Assembly (NCBI RefSeq): GCF_030936135.1
Contig: NC_082595.1
Span: 109,446,334-109,510,333, forward strand
DNA length: 64,000 nucleotides
DNA from: Gavia stellata
Lineage: Eukaryota > Chordata > Aves > Gaviiformes > Gaviidae
Reading direction: 5' to 3'
The notes under the pieces are model-generated. The model saw nothing but the letters and a program-made list of their open reading frames with translations, had not been told where the DNA came from and did no database searches. Within the stretch, counting starts at the first letter, position 1, and each line of letters begins with the position of its first letter. Made by a program: the position numbers and the translations under genes. Shown piece after piece: positions 45,610 through 57,300 of this stretch.

Positions 45610-48600
45610 GTGGATGTCTGAAGATCAGCGAGTTCATTGCCCTATTACTATAGAGACTGGTGATGTATGAAGGTGTTGCAACCCAAGACATTTGAAGATG
45701 CCTGACCTGAGCAATGACCAAATCACGCTAGCTGACCTGAGCGGCCAAATCACTCTGTGCTCGCACGCCCTGCGCCAGCTGGTGGGCTGCACCCGGGGAG
45801 AGGAGACAGGATTGGAGGAGGAGGGAGGTGGGTTCCTGTGATCTGCAATACTGTAAACCACGCAGATCTGCTGATGCCCCATGGCTCTTGGCCATGGGCT
45901 TGTGACAGGCTGTCCTCCCCCCAGCCACCGGGCACAGTGAGCGCAGCAAAGGCAGGGCAGCTGGCCTGCAAGGCTGCCTGAAACAAGGAGGCAACAGACC
46001 CTCCTCCTTGGGTGCAGGAATGGATCAGAGCTTCAGCCCTTGCTTGATCAGGGTTGTAGGGCTGCAGCTGAAGAAGGCAGAGTAGGGGTGAAAGGCTTGT
46101 CGACATTCCCCCTCCTGGCTATGAAATCTGCAGACATGGGAGTAGCTCCTTCTCCCAGGTGTTCTTCTAACATGCTTCAGAGCTCAATTACTCTCTGCAT
46201 CTTATATTTGGGACTTTTGCCATGGATTTGTACCAAATCTTGAAGAATAAGTCATAAGACAGAAAGGACTGGACACCACTGTGTGTTGTGCCACGCTATC
46301 ATAGTAGACTGCATCCAAATTTCCTTTCAGCAATCAGCTAAGCTCTGTCCTGAAAGTGGTGAGGTCGTGTGCCTCACTGCTGCTACAGGCACTGAATTCC
46401 CTTACCCCACTCTGATGGTTTGAACCTTCTTCCAATGTCTCGCCTTTGTGGAGAGTCTAAACCTACTCATTCTCTGCCCAAAATGACCTCAGTTTAATAA
46501 CATTTTCCCTTGTTGCTAGTCACCTCCCTGATGTGGTTATGAAGAGATTACATCTGTCTTTCTGATTTCTTAGATTCAACGTGAGAAATCTACTTGTGTG
46601 TGATGTCTCCACATCTCTTATCACATTGTAACCTTTTCCTGTATCTGAAAAAAAAAAAAAAAAAAAGTGAAATTTTTTTTCAGGCACGTGAAGGACTCGC
46701 CGTCTATAAGATGGACCAGAGGACGTGTCACCAGAGCTTTGAATAACATTCTTAATACTTGTGTTTGTCTCCAAGAAATGCTACTCCTGGGACATAGGAG
46801 AACTGCAAGTGAGGTTTTTTCTTTTGCAAACAATATAAGCCAAGAATCGTTAATTAAATCAAGTCATGAGGACGCTTAATATTTTACTGCTTCAGTGAGA
46901 GCAGCGAACTGAAGCGATGGAGAATATCAGCAGGAGGTGAGCTATGTCTGCGTGCAGAGGGCAGAGAGGTCTGGTCTGGTAAACCACCTGCAACAAATTG
47001 GGTGTAGGGCATGAAGTGTGTGCTTCAGTTTGTGAAAAAACACATTAGCTCACTCTGTCAGGACTAGGATTTTAGAAACAAGCAAAAATCTTCTTTACAG
47101 CGGAGGGCAGATGAGGAGGTTGAGGAGGGGCAAGAGGAAGCAGGTGGCAATGCAGACAAATTCAGAGCTTCAGACCTCTGCCAGGGATCTGTGAGAACTG
47201 GGGTGGGCAGTGGTGGTCTAAGGAAAGGCCATGTATTTCCTTACACTTTGCCCAGAGCAGTGGCTGGGGCAGAGACACAGGTTCTTAAACAGGCTGGTGT
47301 CTTCGCCAACCCCATCCATGGAGATGAGGGGTACATGAGGTGAAACCATTTGCACCCCATTCTGTCCTGTACTGTGTTGCCTCCTTCTCTTGGACTTGAT
47401 GATCTTACAGGTCTTTTCCAACCTTAGTGATTCTGTGATTCTTTTGCGTCAGGCAGGGGCCCTCTGTCATCTCTTCTCTGTGTTCCTCTTGAACATGGGA
47501 AAAGAAGTTTTGAGGAGTCAGTCTTTTATGTTAAAACACTCTTTGTGTGTGTGCATGCTGGATTTTTTTTTAAGCAAGAACATTGACCAGCTCTCCGATT
47601 TCTGATCTGTGAGCTAGGACATAGATGTAACCCCACAACCCAAAATACTCTGTGCACCTGCTCAGGGTTTCAGACGTGCACCCCATCCACACGCACCCTC
47701 ATCTTCATTTCTGAAAAGAGAGCATGGCCAGAAAGAGGGTAAGAAAGGAGGAGTCCGTGATCATAAAACCTGGCCAGCATTAGGCAAGACGTTAAGGGTG
47801 AAGCTGCTTGCTAAAATAAGAGGATTTAATGGAGATGGAAAATGTGCTTGTCTACTCCTTGCATAATTCTCCTCCTGCCTGTCCCAGGCGGCGTGAGGGG
47901 CAGGGGTGTTTGTTTTGGGGAGTGAAGCTGCTGAGCAAGCCCTGCCGGGGTCTGCCCACAGCGTCACGCGTTGTTCAATGCTCTTTGGAACCAAACAACG
48001 TCAGGGAGAGGGAACGAAGGGGGAACAGCTCCGTAGACCTCCTCACCTCCCTCCCCCAGCTCCAGCTGGAGAGCAGCAGCAATGCTTGTCCTGGGTCTAG
48101 GCTCCCTCCGTTGAAAGGTAAATACACCTGGGGCCATAACAGCCCCCTTGAAGACTGCTTGGCACTGGGGAGAGGGAGCCTGGGCAAGGTGTCCCACTTC
48201 TTCCTTCTCCGTGAGCACCGGGAGAAGATGCTGGCAAACAGTCACCAGCATGCAGAGAAAGCAGTAGGACTGTTACTGATGGGAAGCTGTTGATCTTCAG
48301 GTGTCTGTTAGAGTTAATATTTGACCCGGTAGCAAAGGAGTGGATGGGGGATTTTGTATGGGACCTGTCCTTGTGAAGAAACAGCAGTTTGTCACCCGGA
48401 AAGAGTAAATTCATCTCTTTGGCTGATTGTTCCTTCAGGGGGCTTGTTGGTTTGTTGTTTGCCTTTTCAGCTTGGGAAATTGCCACTTGTGGTCTGTTTT
48501 CTGGGCTGTGGGGCAGGGAGTGCAAATGTCTTTGGACCTGAAGGAGGGTCCCCACTTTCAGTTACAGCTGATGGGCAACTAATCTGCCAGAACAGAAGGG

Positions 48601-51600
48601 AAGAATTAATTTAGTGAAAATCCCCTATGGTCTAGGAATAAATAAAGAGGTGGCAGCAAGTGGTGGTGTTGAGTTCCCCTGTCCCAAAGTTCAGTGCAAG
48701 GGAAAAATGACAGTGAGAGGCACAGATGTTTACAGACACAATGAAGATGGCAGTGGGCAGAAGGTACATGATGTTCATTCCCGTTGATGGAGCACTTGAT
48801 GGAGGCTGCTCATGCATGAAACTAGGTTTCAGTGGGGGAACTCCAGTCCTAGTGACTGAAGTACCTGTACAAGATCAACCATGGGACAATCTCCAATCTG
48901 GCTCCCTGTCATGGAAGAGAGCTGTGAGGGGAAGAAGTCACCGGTCAGCAAATTTTTGGAAAGTCCATATCCCAATCACCATTTTGAAAACTGATCCATT
49001 CTTCAGGTGGTCAAGGAGTAGGTTTTCTGAGGTCCTGCATTAGCTTTGGAAGGTGTACCTCAATCAAGACATCTCTTTTGTCCCATAGCTTGAGCTGCAC
49101 TATCGAAGAGTTTGGTTCCAGCTGCCTTCCTGCCAGCCTTCCAAGGGAAAAAACCAATGGTAGGAGGGAAGTTATCAATAGACACGGGATGAGGAACTTC
49201 TTGGGAAGACTCTCAGTGGTCAGTGAATGAGAGAGGAAACTGGTATGGGAGAAGCAGGTCTCTGTAGGGCCATCAACACAGGAGAGCTGTGTGAGCTGTC
49301 CCGCATGAGGCCAACCCCAGGCTCCACTCAGGGAACATGGGGAGTGCAGAGGTGAGATAGACACTCAAGGGGATCCATAGAAATTGGGCAAAAATGGGAG
49401 AATGAGCCTGAAGTTACCCGTGTATGGCAGTGAGGGTGGCTGCTGGGGTGAAATGAAAGACCTTGATGAACATGAGGTACAGCATCTAGAGACAGAAGTG
49501 GAGACAACCCTGTTTGGAGCAACACCTCTATGACTAATGCCCTAGAGATGTGTTTTATTAGGACAGGAGGGAAATCTGAGGCTCAGTCTGTCTTGAATTT
49601 ATCCAGACTTAATCCCAGAGATTTTTTTTTCAGGAGAAACCTGAGGGATGGAGAACAGATCATCCACATCTATAGTAGCAAGTTGAACAGGACCAGGTTA
49701 TGGGCAGTGAGACGTGCTTGCTAAATGGTGAGCGTGTTGTTTAAATGTTGTCAGGCTCTTTGGTGTAGCTTAGGAGTGGGTCAGGTAGCCATGTCCTGAA
49801 CAAATCTTGGGCATGGTTCAGGGGTTAGCACAGACCAGGAACTGTTCTTGGTACACATCTGGAATGCAGCCATCCTATTTTGGAGGCCAAGAGATCTGGT
49901 GAGTAGTCTTCCATTTCATCAGAAAACTGTCCCTGGACTTTTAGTTGCTGATATAAATGTAGGATTACTCCAGTCAGGCAGATTACTCGAGGCAGCTTCA
50001 AACATGGGTTACTGCTATATCCTCAGGCCTTTTCTGTCTAAGAAGCCACAGAAGTAGGTGGAATATGTGGCCCTTCGGTGTCACTTAACACATACAGAGT
50101 ATGGTCCTGTTGTAGGTGTTGATTCAAAAGAAAGTGATCTAGCCTCGCTTGACAGATCCAAAGCTGCAGAAATCAAGAGATTTGTTTTCTTGCACAAATA
50201 CAGCTTACAGAAACCTTGTGCAGGATATTTCCAAAATAACAGGGAAAATTTGGGCATGTTGTCCTCTTCAGACTAACAAGATAGATAGAAGCATTGTCAA
50301 GCTTTTAATGGGAAGTTAGGACAAGGAGAAGGAAATAAAATGCTGCACAACCTCTGTGTTAATTTGACCTTTTTGATTTCTGCATTTCCTTTGTGGTTTT
50401 GATTGGGGTTATTTTAGACAAAAAAAGGCTACAGTTGTGGGGAAGGAGCATCTTTCTTTGGCTTGATACAGCTCCAAATTTGGACACATCTATTAAATTG
50501 CTTAAAAATAGGCTCCAGTGCCATGGGGAAACTCCTAGCATTTTTTTAATGCACCTGGATGAAATCAGCCCTGTGTTGCCCTAACATCTTTTCAAAATAG
50601 GTGCAGGAAATTGAGTCAAAAAAATTGACTTTTTGCTTAGTGACTAGTTGTGATGGGAGAAAAGAAATTGCTTGTGCATCTGTAACTGTTCGAGGAAACA
50701 AATGAAAAACACCGTGGTTTTCAATCTTTAGCACTATAGAGCTCATGGCTGTATCTGTACTACTGAATAAAACAGGACATTTAATTTACTTTTATGACTG
50801 CTGTGGAACATAGGTCTGATGTTTTCAAAAACAGTCTATATATCACCCCAAATCTTGTTCCTGGGAAGAGATAGTTCAGACCCCGTCATAGTGTTTATGA
50901 AGTTAGGTGTGTGTATATATATTTATTTTTATATATATATACATAAAGTTGGCAATACTGGAAGTGTTTATTGATTGCCATTTTCTCTTTCAGTCACTCA
51001 CTATCATGATTTGCTTGTACAGTTCTTCACACTCAACTTTCAGTCTTGTCATCCTGAATATTTCAGTATCATCATCAAAACTCATTGCTGTTTTAGCCAT
51101 TCCCTTTTCCAAATCACTTGGGAATAGGTGAGAGTGCACAGACGTACTTGTTTAAAAAGATTGCATAACTCAATGAGCCTTGAGTCAAAACCGCAGAGAA
51201 AATTACTGGTAGTAATAACAGAAGATCACAGTTATTGGTTTAAGAAGACATTTATTTTTGTGTGTGAATAAAATAATAATATATATATTGCTTCACATCC
51301 TCCAAGAGCTGCATGAACCTGAACTGATTGAACATCCAAACATCCCTGTGAGGTAGGCTGGAATAGGTGGCCAAGGTGCCAAAGTGGCTTGTGTATTAAA
51401 AGCAAAAAAGGGAGTGACTTCAGCGAGGAAAAGCCTGGATCTCCAGAAGCGGTGTGCTAACAGGACGTGCCCTCTGGAAGCTTCTTTTAATGCTCATTTG
51501 CAGGAGGATTTAGATAGAGGAGGAATACATCAAAATCACCTCCTCAAGGCAGTGGAAATGTTGCTGGTACAAGGACACTGACCCAGAAAGCCTTTTCTTC

Positions 51601-53100
51601 TTACTTTGCCAAAATCCTGTAAGGATAGAAAGTGTCTTGTTATTTTGCTGAAGTGTAATCTAAACTCAATCTCTAAAAGCCTCAATACCTGCTAATTATT
51701 TTTCAGCATAAATGTACAGGGTGGGTTCAGCCTGCAGGTTTAAAAACTTACATTTAGATGCCTCCATGGAAGGTTCCCCATGTGTGCTGGGTGTCTAGGT
51801 CTGCAGACATCCAGTGCACAAGAACTATGTTCACTGGCAAACTAGTTACATTACCACTACTAATAAAATTTTGATTCAGCTCACCCCAAAATAAAGATTG
51901 GGGATTTGATTTAGTTACTGAATCACACTAGTCTAGTGCCATTTGAAGAGCTCTGGGGTATCTGCTTGGCCTCCAGACATCTCTTCTGAAAAGCAGTGTT
52001 TTCCCATAGATCATGAGCTATCTCAGCCAGACATGTATATATGGTTTAAATACTCCAAGGCACCTCACATGCCACTAAATGTCTCAGTGTGGCTTACTGA
52101 ATCAAACTCTTTGAGTCCAATTTCAAAGATTTCTTTTCAAGCAACTCAGTAGGTTGAATCCTCAGCTGGAAAAAAAATTTATATTGTATGTCAGAACACC
52201 CTGTTGTTTTCAGCTTCTACTGCTGTATTGATCAACCCAGCTGAAAATCTAACAGCCCAATAGGAAGAGTTTTAATCCTGAACATTAGAATCCATCAGTA
52301 TCACATAACGGTACATTCTTCCAAGAAAGAGTATTTCTGTAGAAAAATTACACCTGGAAACAAACTCAGGAGGTCTTGTTCCTTTCCCAGCCCCAATTCT
52401 CTTTTGATCAGGCCTAACAGACGTTCTTACAGAAGTTTGATGTTGGAGATCTGCCATCTGCTCCTACCAGCCTATTTGCTATCAGTAGAAATTGCTTCCT
52501 AAAGAGAATGATCGTTCACAGAGACTGAGCGATCACATCATTCCTTTGTAAAATCATCTAATAGCAGATTGCTTCTGTACCACTTACTTTCCTGAGTTCC
52601 TAAGTGGATGCTTCTTTAGCATCTTTTAATCTCCTGAGAACAAACATGTCCTAATATTGGTATGACTTGGGTTTCCTGAAACCACTGTCCGACTGAAGAT
52701 CCCCATGTGCTGAACAAATGCTATGAAACCTCTTCCCTAGAGCCATCTCATCACACTTTCTTCAGTTTCTGGGAACATTTGAACCCTGGCAATTCTACAG
52801 ATAACAGAATAAGAAGTTCTAGAGAATTCAGAAAATACAGGTCTGAGCTCTCCCTTTGTTTTGAACCCGGCTCTGTCCACTCACATCAATGGCCAAGGAT
52901 CTGCCTGGACATCTCTTGCTGGGATGAGTTATGTCATCACACCGGTCTTTTTCGTCAAAAGATAGAGGAACCTCTTCTAATTTGCCACTGAATTCAGTGT
53001 ATGTGATAGTCGCTGCAGCCGGCAATGATCATCACATGGCCATCAGTGGAACAAAACCGTTGTAAGAATTAAATGCCTGAGGAATATGTTTTATCCTAAG
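45610..53100. other. Spacer between AvBD9 and AvBD10
   Basis: No defensin signal exon was found on either strand. A CR1 3' tip is listed separately. 46265-46620 has features of an old reversed CR1 but is too diverged to be sure. (TA)-rich repeats stand at about 50913-50945. The many short frames have no splice support. The unresolved last exon of AvBD10 probably lies in the right part of this region or in 53100-53700. Confidence 0.5.
47389..47443 (+). mobile_element. CR1 3'-tip fragment
   Basis: TTGGACTTGATGATCTTACAG, then GTCTTTTCCAACCTTAG and one and a half ATTCTGTG units: only the last 55 bp or so of a CR1, the extreme of 5' truncation. Confidence 0.88.
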
Positions 53101-53745
53101 CTAAAGTGCATTCCCCAAAAGCATGTTCAAAACCCTAAGGAAAGAAAAAATCTTGCTATCAGGGAAACTCCAGACGTTATTGGAAAGTGGTGTCCAAAGT
53201 CAAAAGTGAAATGGACACCCAGTCGTCTCCAGTCACTAACAAATTCACTCTTCTTCATCTTTCTAAGAGCTGCACAGTGGTGGGAGGAAGGAGAGATGGG
53301 GAGAGAATGAGAAGCAGAGTTCTGTGAACATTTTTCCCCCTTTAAAATTCAGTTTTTTAGGTCATTTTGGAAATGAAGAGAACAGAGGAAGGGAGGACAC
53401 ATTGTTTCCCCTGATGGGTGAAAATACTGTGAAATATTTTCATAATAATTTCTTGAAAAAACTTCTTTTTGTTCCCTCATCAAAATTTAAAATGAAGTGA
53501 AAAATACTGATTTCTGGGAAATTTTGAGCCTCCTGAACTTTTACTCTCATACATAACTTCCATCAAAATGAATCATCTCCTCAAACACGCCTCTATGATG
53601 TATACATGTTCATCCTCCATCTGGACTTTGTCACAAATGGCTGCCCTGCAAGCCCCATGGAGTTGTGCTTATTATTGAAAGAAACAGTAAATAAAATGGC
53701 ACGACAAAAATGCCCTCTGATGCCCTTCAGTCCTGCAGCACTTAC

Positions 53746-54192
53746 TTTGAACAACATTTCAGCAGCCCCCCGTGGCACGACCCCGAGGCAGCGAAGGTGG
53801 GTGGGCATGACCCAGCACGGCAGAAATTTCCCTGGCTCCTGCACTCTGCGGTGTCAGCAAAAATAGGATCCGCAGAACCTGTGGGAAGTGGAAGACGTTA
53901 AAATCTCAGTTTGCAGTCTGAAATGATGAAGGATAAATGTGCAACAGATCACTTGTTGCATTTTTAGGAAGACAGCCACCATGAGCACAGGTGTTCTTGG
54001 TCCATCCCCTGCCTAGCACCATCCCAACAGCATCAGATTTTGCCTGTCAGTTGATGGTTGCTTTTTTTCCTCCTATGCACACACTTCTGTTTACAAGCCC
54101 TTTCATTCTTTGTAGGATTTACTTTGCTTCTCACCTGGAGCAGCCTGGAAGAGGAGGAAGACAATAGCAAAGAGCAGGTACAGGATCCTCAT
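53746..54192 (-). CDS. AvBD10: Avian beta-defensin 10 (AvBD10), first two coding exons; last exon unresolved
   Basis: A secreted antimicrobial peptide, epithelial-type in chicken. Minus-strand coding exons are 54192-54135 (signal MRILYLLFAIVFLLFQAAPG) and 53878-53746, with acceptor CTTCCCACAG|GTTCTG and donor TCAAA|GTAAGT. The mature part reads GSADPIFADTAEC, CRSQGNFCRAGSCPPTF, then SCHGGLLKCCSK, close to chicken AvBD10 (GSADPLFPDTVAC, NFCRAGACPPTF, GGLLNCCAK). Spacing is 6-4-9-6-CC. All six cysteines lie in these exons. A last exon coding only a few residues (IPAQ in chicken) must follow the phase-2 end, but I found no convincing match. A site with a strong polypyrimidine tract, TTTCTTTCCTTAG before 53134, would add VLNMLLGNAL and stop at 53101; this is only a candidate. 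Confidence 0.9.
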
Positions 54193-54291
54193 GGCTGCCA
54201 GTTGGTTGTGGACTGTGTGTCCCTGCAAAGCGCCTGAAAGACCGACGGAGGATGAAGTTTGTTTGAGGAAGAGGCTAGGAAAGGCACCTGG

Positions 54292-54319
54292 TATTTATAG
54301 GGCCCGCGGGATTGTGCAA
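54292..54319 (-). promoter_or_regulatory. AvBD10 core promoter with C/EBP-like site
   Basis: TATAAATA on the minus strand (54299-54292) is about 100 bp upstream of the ATG, with no visible 5' intron, as in AvBD9. TTGTGCAA on the + strand (54312-54319) fits the C/EBP consensus TTRYGCAA in its half-sites and lies just upstream of the TATA box. Confidence 0.6.
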
Positions 54320-54329
54320 GTTTGACGGC

Positions 54330-57300
54330 TGAGTGCTTCGTCAATAAGTAACTGCAACCAACCTTCTGGAAAGCAGACTGGTTATCCCCCTTATCGCAGG
54401 TTGCAATGAAATCTGCAGCGAACATGTTGCAATCCCCAAGGGTGAATTTCCACTGACCGTGTCAGACAGTTATATAACGCGACCATCAGCCAAGCCCCAC
54501 CGAGCTGCGCCAATTCCCGTGGCTTTTGCAGACCTGTTTCCAACACGGGCAAGGGGATGGGTTGGGCAGAGGGCTTGGGAGTCAGCCACTGTTGGAGTCT
54601 GGTCCCAGCGTTCACCCTGGATCTGTTGCTCACTGACAAGTCACAAAGCATTTTGTCTCCGTCTCCCCATCCCTGTCACCAGGCGGATGATGTCAAAGGC
54701 AAAGGAAAGCATTGGGAAAGATCTGAGATGATGCAACTTTGCTTTGTCACTTTTTAAACAGGTTTCAGGACATCCTCACCCGCTGCAGAGGACTGACACG
54801 AAGGTCTCTCCCTCCTTTAATTCTCACTTACATCCCACCTTGACTGCTTTGCATTTTTACCAGCTTTTGACATTTCCTTTTGTTTCCCCTCATATTGCCC
54901 CAAAAGGTTGGGAGAACGGGCTGATTCCATAAGAATCTAGGCAGACATAAAGCCTTCGAAGTGCAACATCTTCTTGGGCTTCACTTCAGAGTGGTACATT
55001 TTCAGAGAAGCATTGGTTAGGGGATCAAAACACTGAAGGTTCTTCTTCATGAAATCCTGGGCTTGTAGATGTCAAATGACTTGCACCCATGGGAATCCTC
55101 CCTTTGCCCAAATCCCATCACACATAACAAACAGGTTAATCTCCGTCAAAGCACAGGCCTTTCTGCAGTTCCTAGCTCTGGCATTCTGGTTCAGTGGTTT
55201 GCTTCCTTATTACCTCGTTTATTATATGTAACTCAGAGTTAATGGTATTTTTGTTCTTAGAATTATTTGTAGGATGAAAACATTACCAATGTTTATGTTT
55301 AATCTACATACTAATGGGCAAGCTTAAGCAGCTGAGAAAGTAGCAACAAGGTGAGTTACTTAAGTGTTTATGCAGTGAATAACAGTAAGATAAACACTGA
55401 TTTCCCTCTTCCACCCATAAAATCTAATTAACCAGGAAATGCCAAGTGCTCCAGAATGTCCTTTTTTGTACCCTTGCCTTGGAAATTATCTCTTTTTTTG
55501 CCAGCAACTCTCCAGCTTTCCCCACTTCTAATGGAGAGGAGAGCTGATTTGCCACTCCTTTCTTTTCTGTTTCAGTGAGTTGTCGGTGGGACACCCCGAT
55601 GGAGAGACAGACACCTGACCTGCAACATGAACGTGAAAAAGACAGGAAACAAAACCCTTTCGTTTTTATGAAGACCCATTGAATTGTGAATCTCCCCCAC
55701 CTGTCTTTCACGTAGACAGGACAACGGTGTTGTGATGTTTTGCCAATGGAAGTGTGTTTTTTGAGCACTCATTGCTCCCTAAAGAAGTTCATGTTAGGGA
55801 GGAGTCATGTTTTCCCCAAATAAAATCAGAATGTGGCATTGGGAAGGTGGTGACTATTCTGCTATCATGTGCATTATTTCAACAAGCTCTGCTTGCTTTC
55901 AGGGCTGTACTGTTTCCAGCCCATGGAACACAATAAATCTACTATCAGAGTTAAATTGTATAAATTTCAGTGATGCAAATTTGCCATAGTGTTCATGGAT
56001 CTTGTGAACAACCTCATTTCTGGCAGAAGGAGAGCAGCCCTCTAGAAAAGTGAGTGACACGTTAAGCCCCACTAGCACCAACAGCCTGGAAATGTCATTC
56101 AGAGCAACAGGAACATTCTGTGACTTTGGCTCCTAGCAAAAACAAAGACAGGTGCAAACTGGTTGCTTAAAACCAGGCCAAACTTGTATAAAAAACCCGA
56201 GGAGCAGAGCAATTTGTGCAGCACAGCAGTGACCGGGGGCTGGAACATGATGGTGTGTGCGTGGCGCTGTGTCCCACGGCAGTCAGGGCCAGAAACGAGT
56301 CCTGGAGATCTCTGTTGAACGTTAACCTCCAGACATGAGCTGAGAACTCAAGGAGTTGTAGCTGCCTACCCCAGAGAAATCAGGCTCTCTGAGCAAATAG
56401 CTGTAGGGGGGACTTTACTTAAATTTAAAACCTTATGCAAGAATACTGCAATGCAAATAAGACACAAAAGATTCCATGAGAATATTGGTAGCAAACGAGA
56501 GAAAGGGGGGACACACATGACACTCAAAAGACATTTAATTTTGCCTTTGAGATCAGATGGCCAGCTTACAATAGCAGAAGCTCCCTTACCTGTGCTCCAA
56601 CAGCTATTTCCAAAGAAGAAGAACTTGGTACATCCACAAACGGAGATGTCTGGATGATCATGAAGGACACAATATCTCAGAATGGTGCTCCCCTTATTTC
56701 TCTCTATTTTGCAAATCTGCACGGTATGAATAGATATTTATGTTTTGATGTTTGCAATCCAATTTTGCTGTATTTTGCCTTAGCAGCACAGCTTTCCAAA
56801 GGTGATATTGCAAGCAAAAACTGAAATGCTGAGTGGGGCCAGCCCTTGCAAACGTCACCTCTTCCCGACTGATAAAGGAGCACACAATGGCTGAGTAGAT
56901 TTCTTGGTCTTCTGCAAGGCAGGCATTTTTCTTCTTTTCTTCCCTTCTTGGTTGACCAACTGTCTCCCATAAAAGTTCATAATGAGCAATGTATATGGTG
57001 TTGATTGCTTTTGGCATCAACATTTTCTCAAAGAAGTTTTCTTAAGCACAACTTAACAGCTAATGGCTAATAAAATGTTGAGATGAGGGTTTTTTAGAGT
57101 TTAAAAAATATTATACTTTTGCGAATGGTTATTTATAATGGGGTATATGTATTTGGACACTAGTGAGACTTGATTTTGCAATTTTAGCTATAAGTAGGCC
57201 TTTAAAACCGCATAGACACATGATTATTTATGAAAGCATATGCTTACGTCCCACTAAAACCAAGTTCATGTTAGCACACACTTCAGTATTCTCCTTACTC

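Noticed and set aside
46649-46666. Poly(A) run as evidence of a retrotransposed gene
   Set aside because: No coding sequence or 3' UTR-like sequence with AATAAA lies before it, so it is treated as a simple repeat.
47165-47200. Minus-strand CTCACAG|ATCCCTGGCAG as the last exon of AvBD10
   Set aside because: The phase gives SLAEV, not an IPAQ-like end, and it is over 6 kb from the donor without other support.
52145-52165. Minus-strand TTTTTTTTCCAG|CTGAGG as the last exon of AvBD10
   Set aside because: The acceptor is strong but the joined frame stops at once (CCSN), which I cannot tell from chance.
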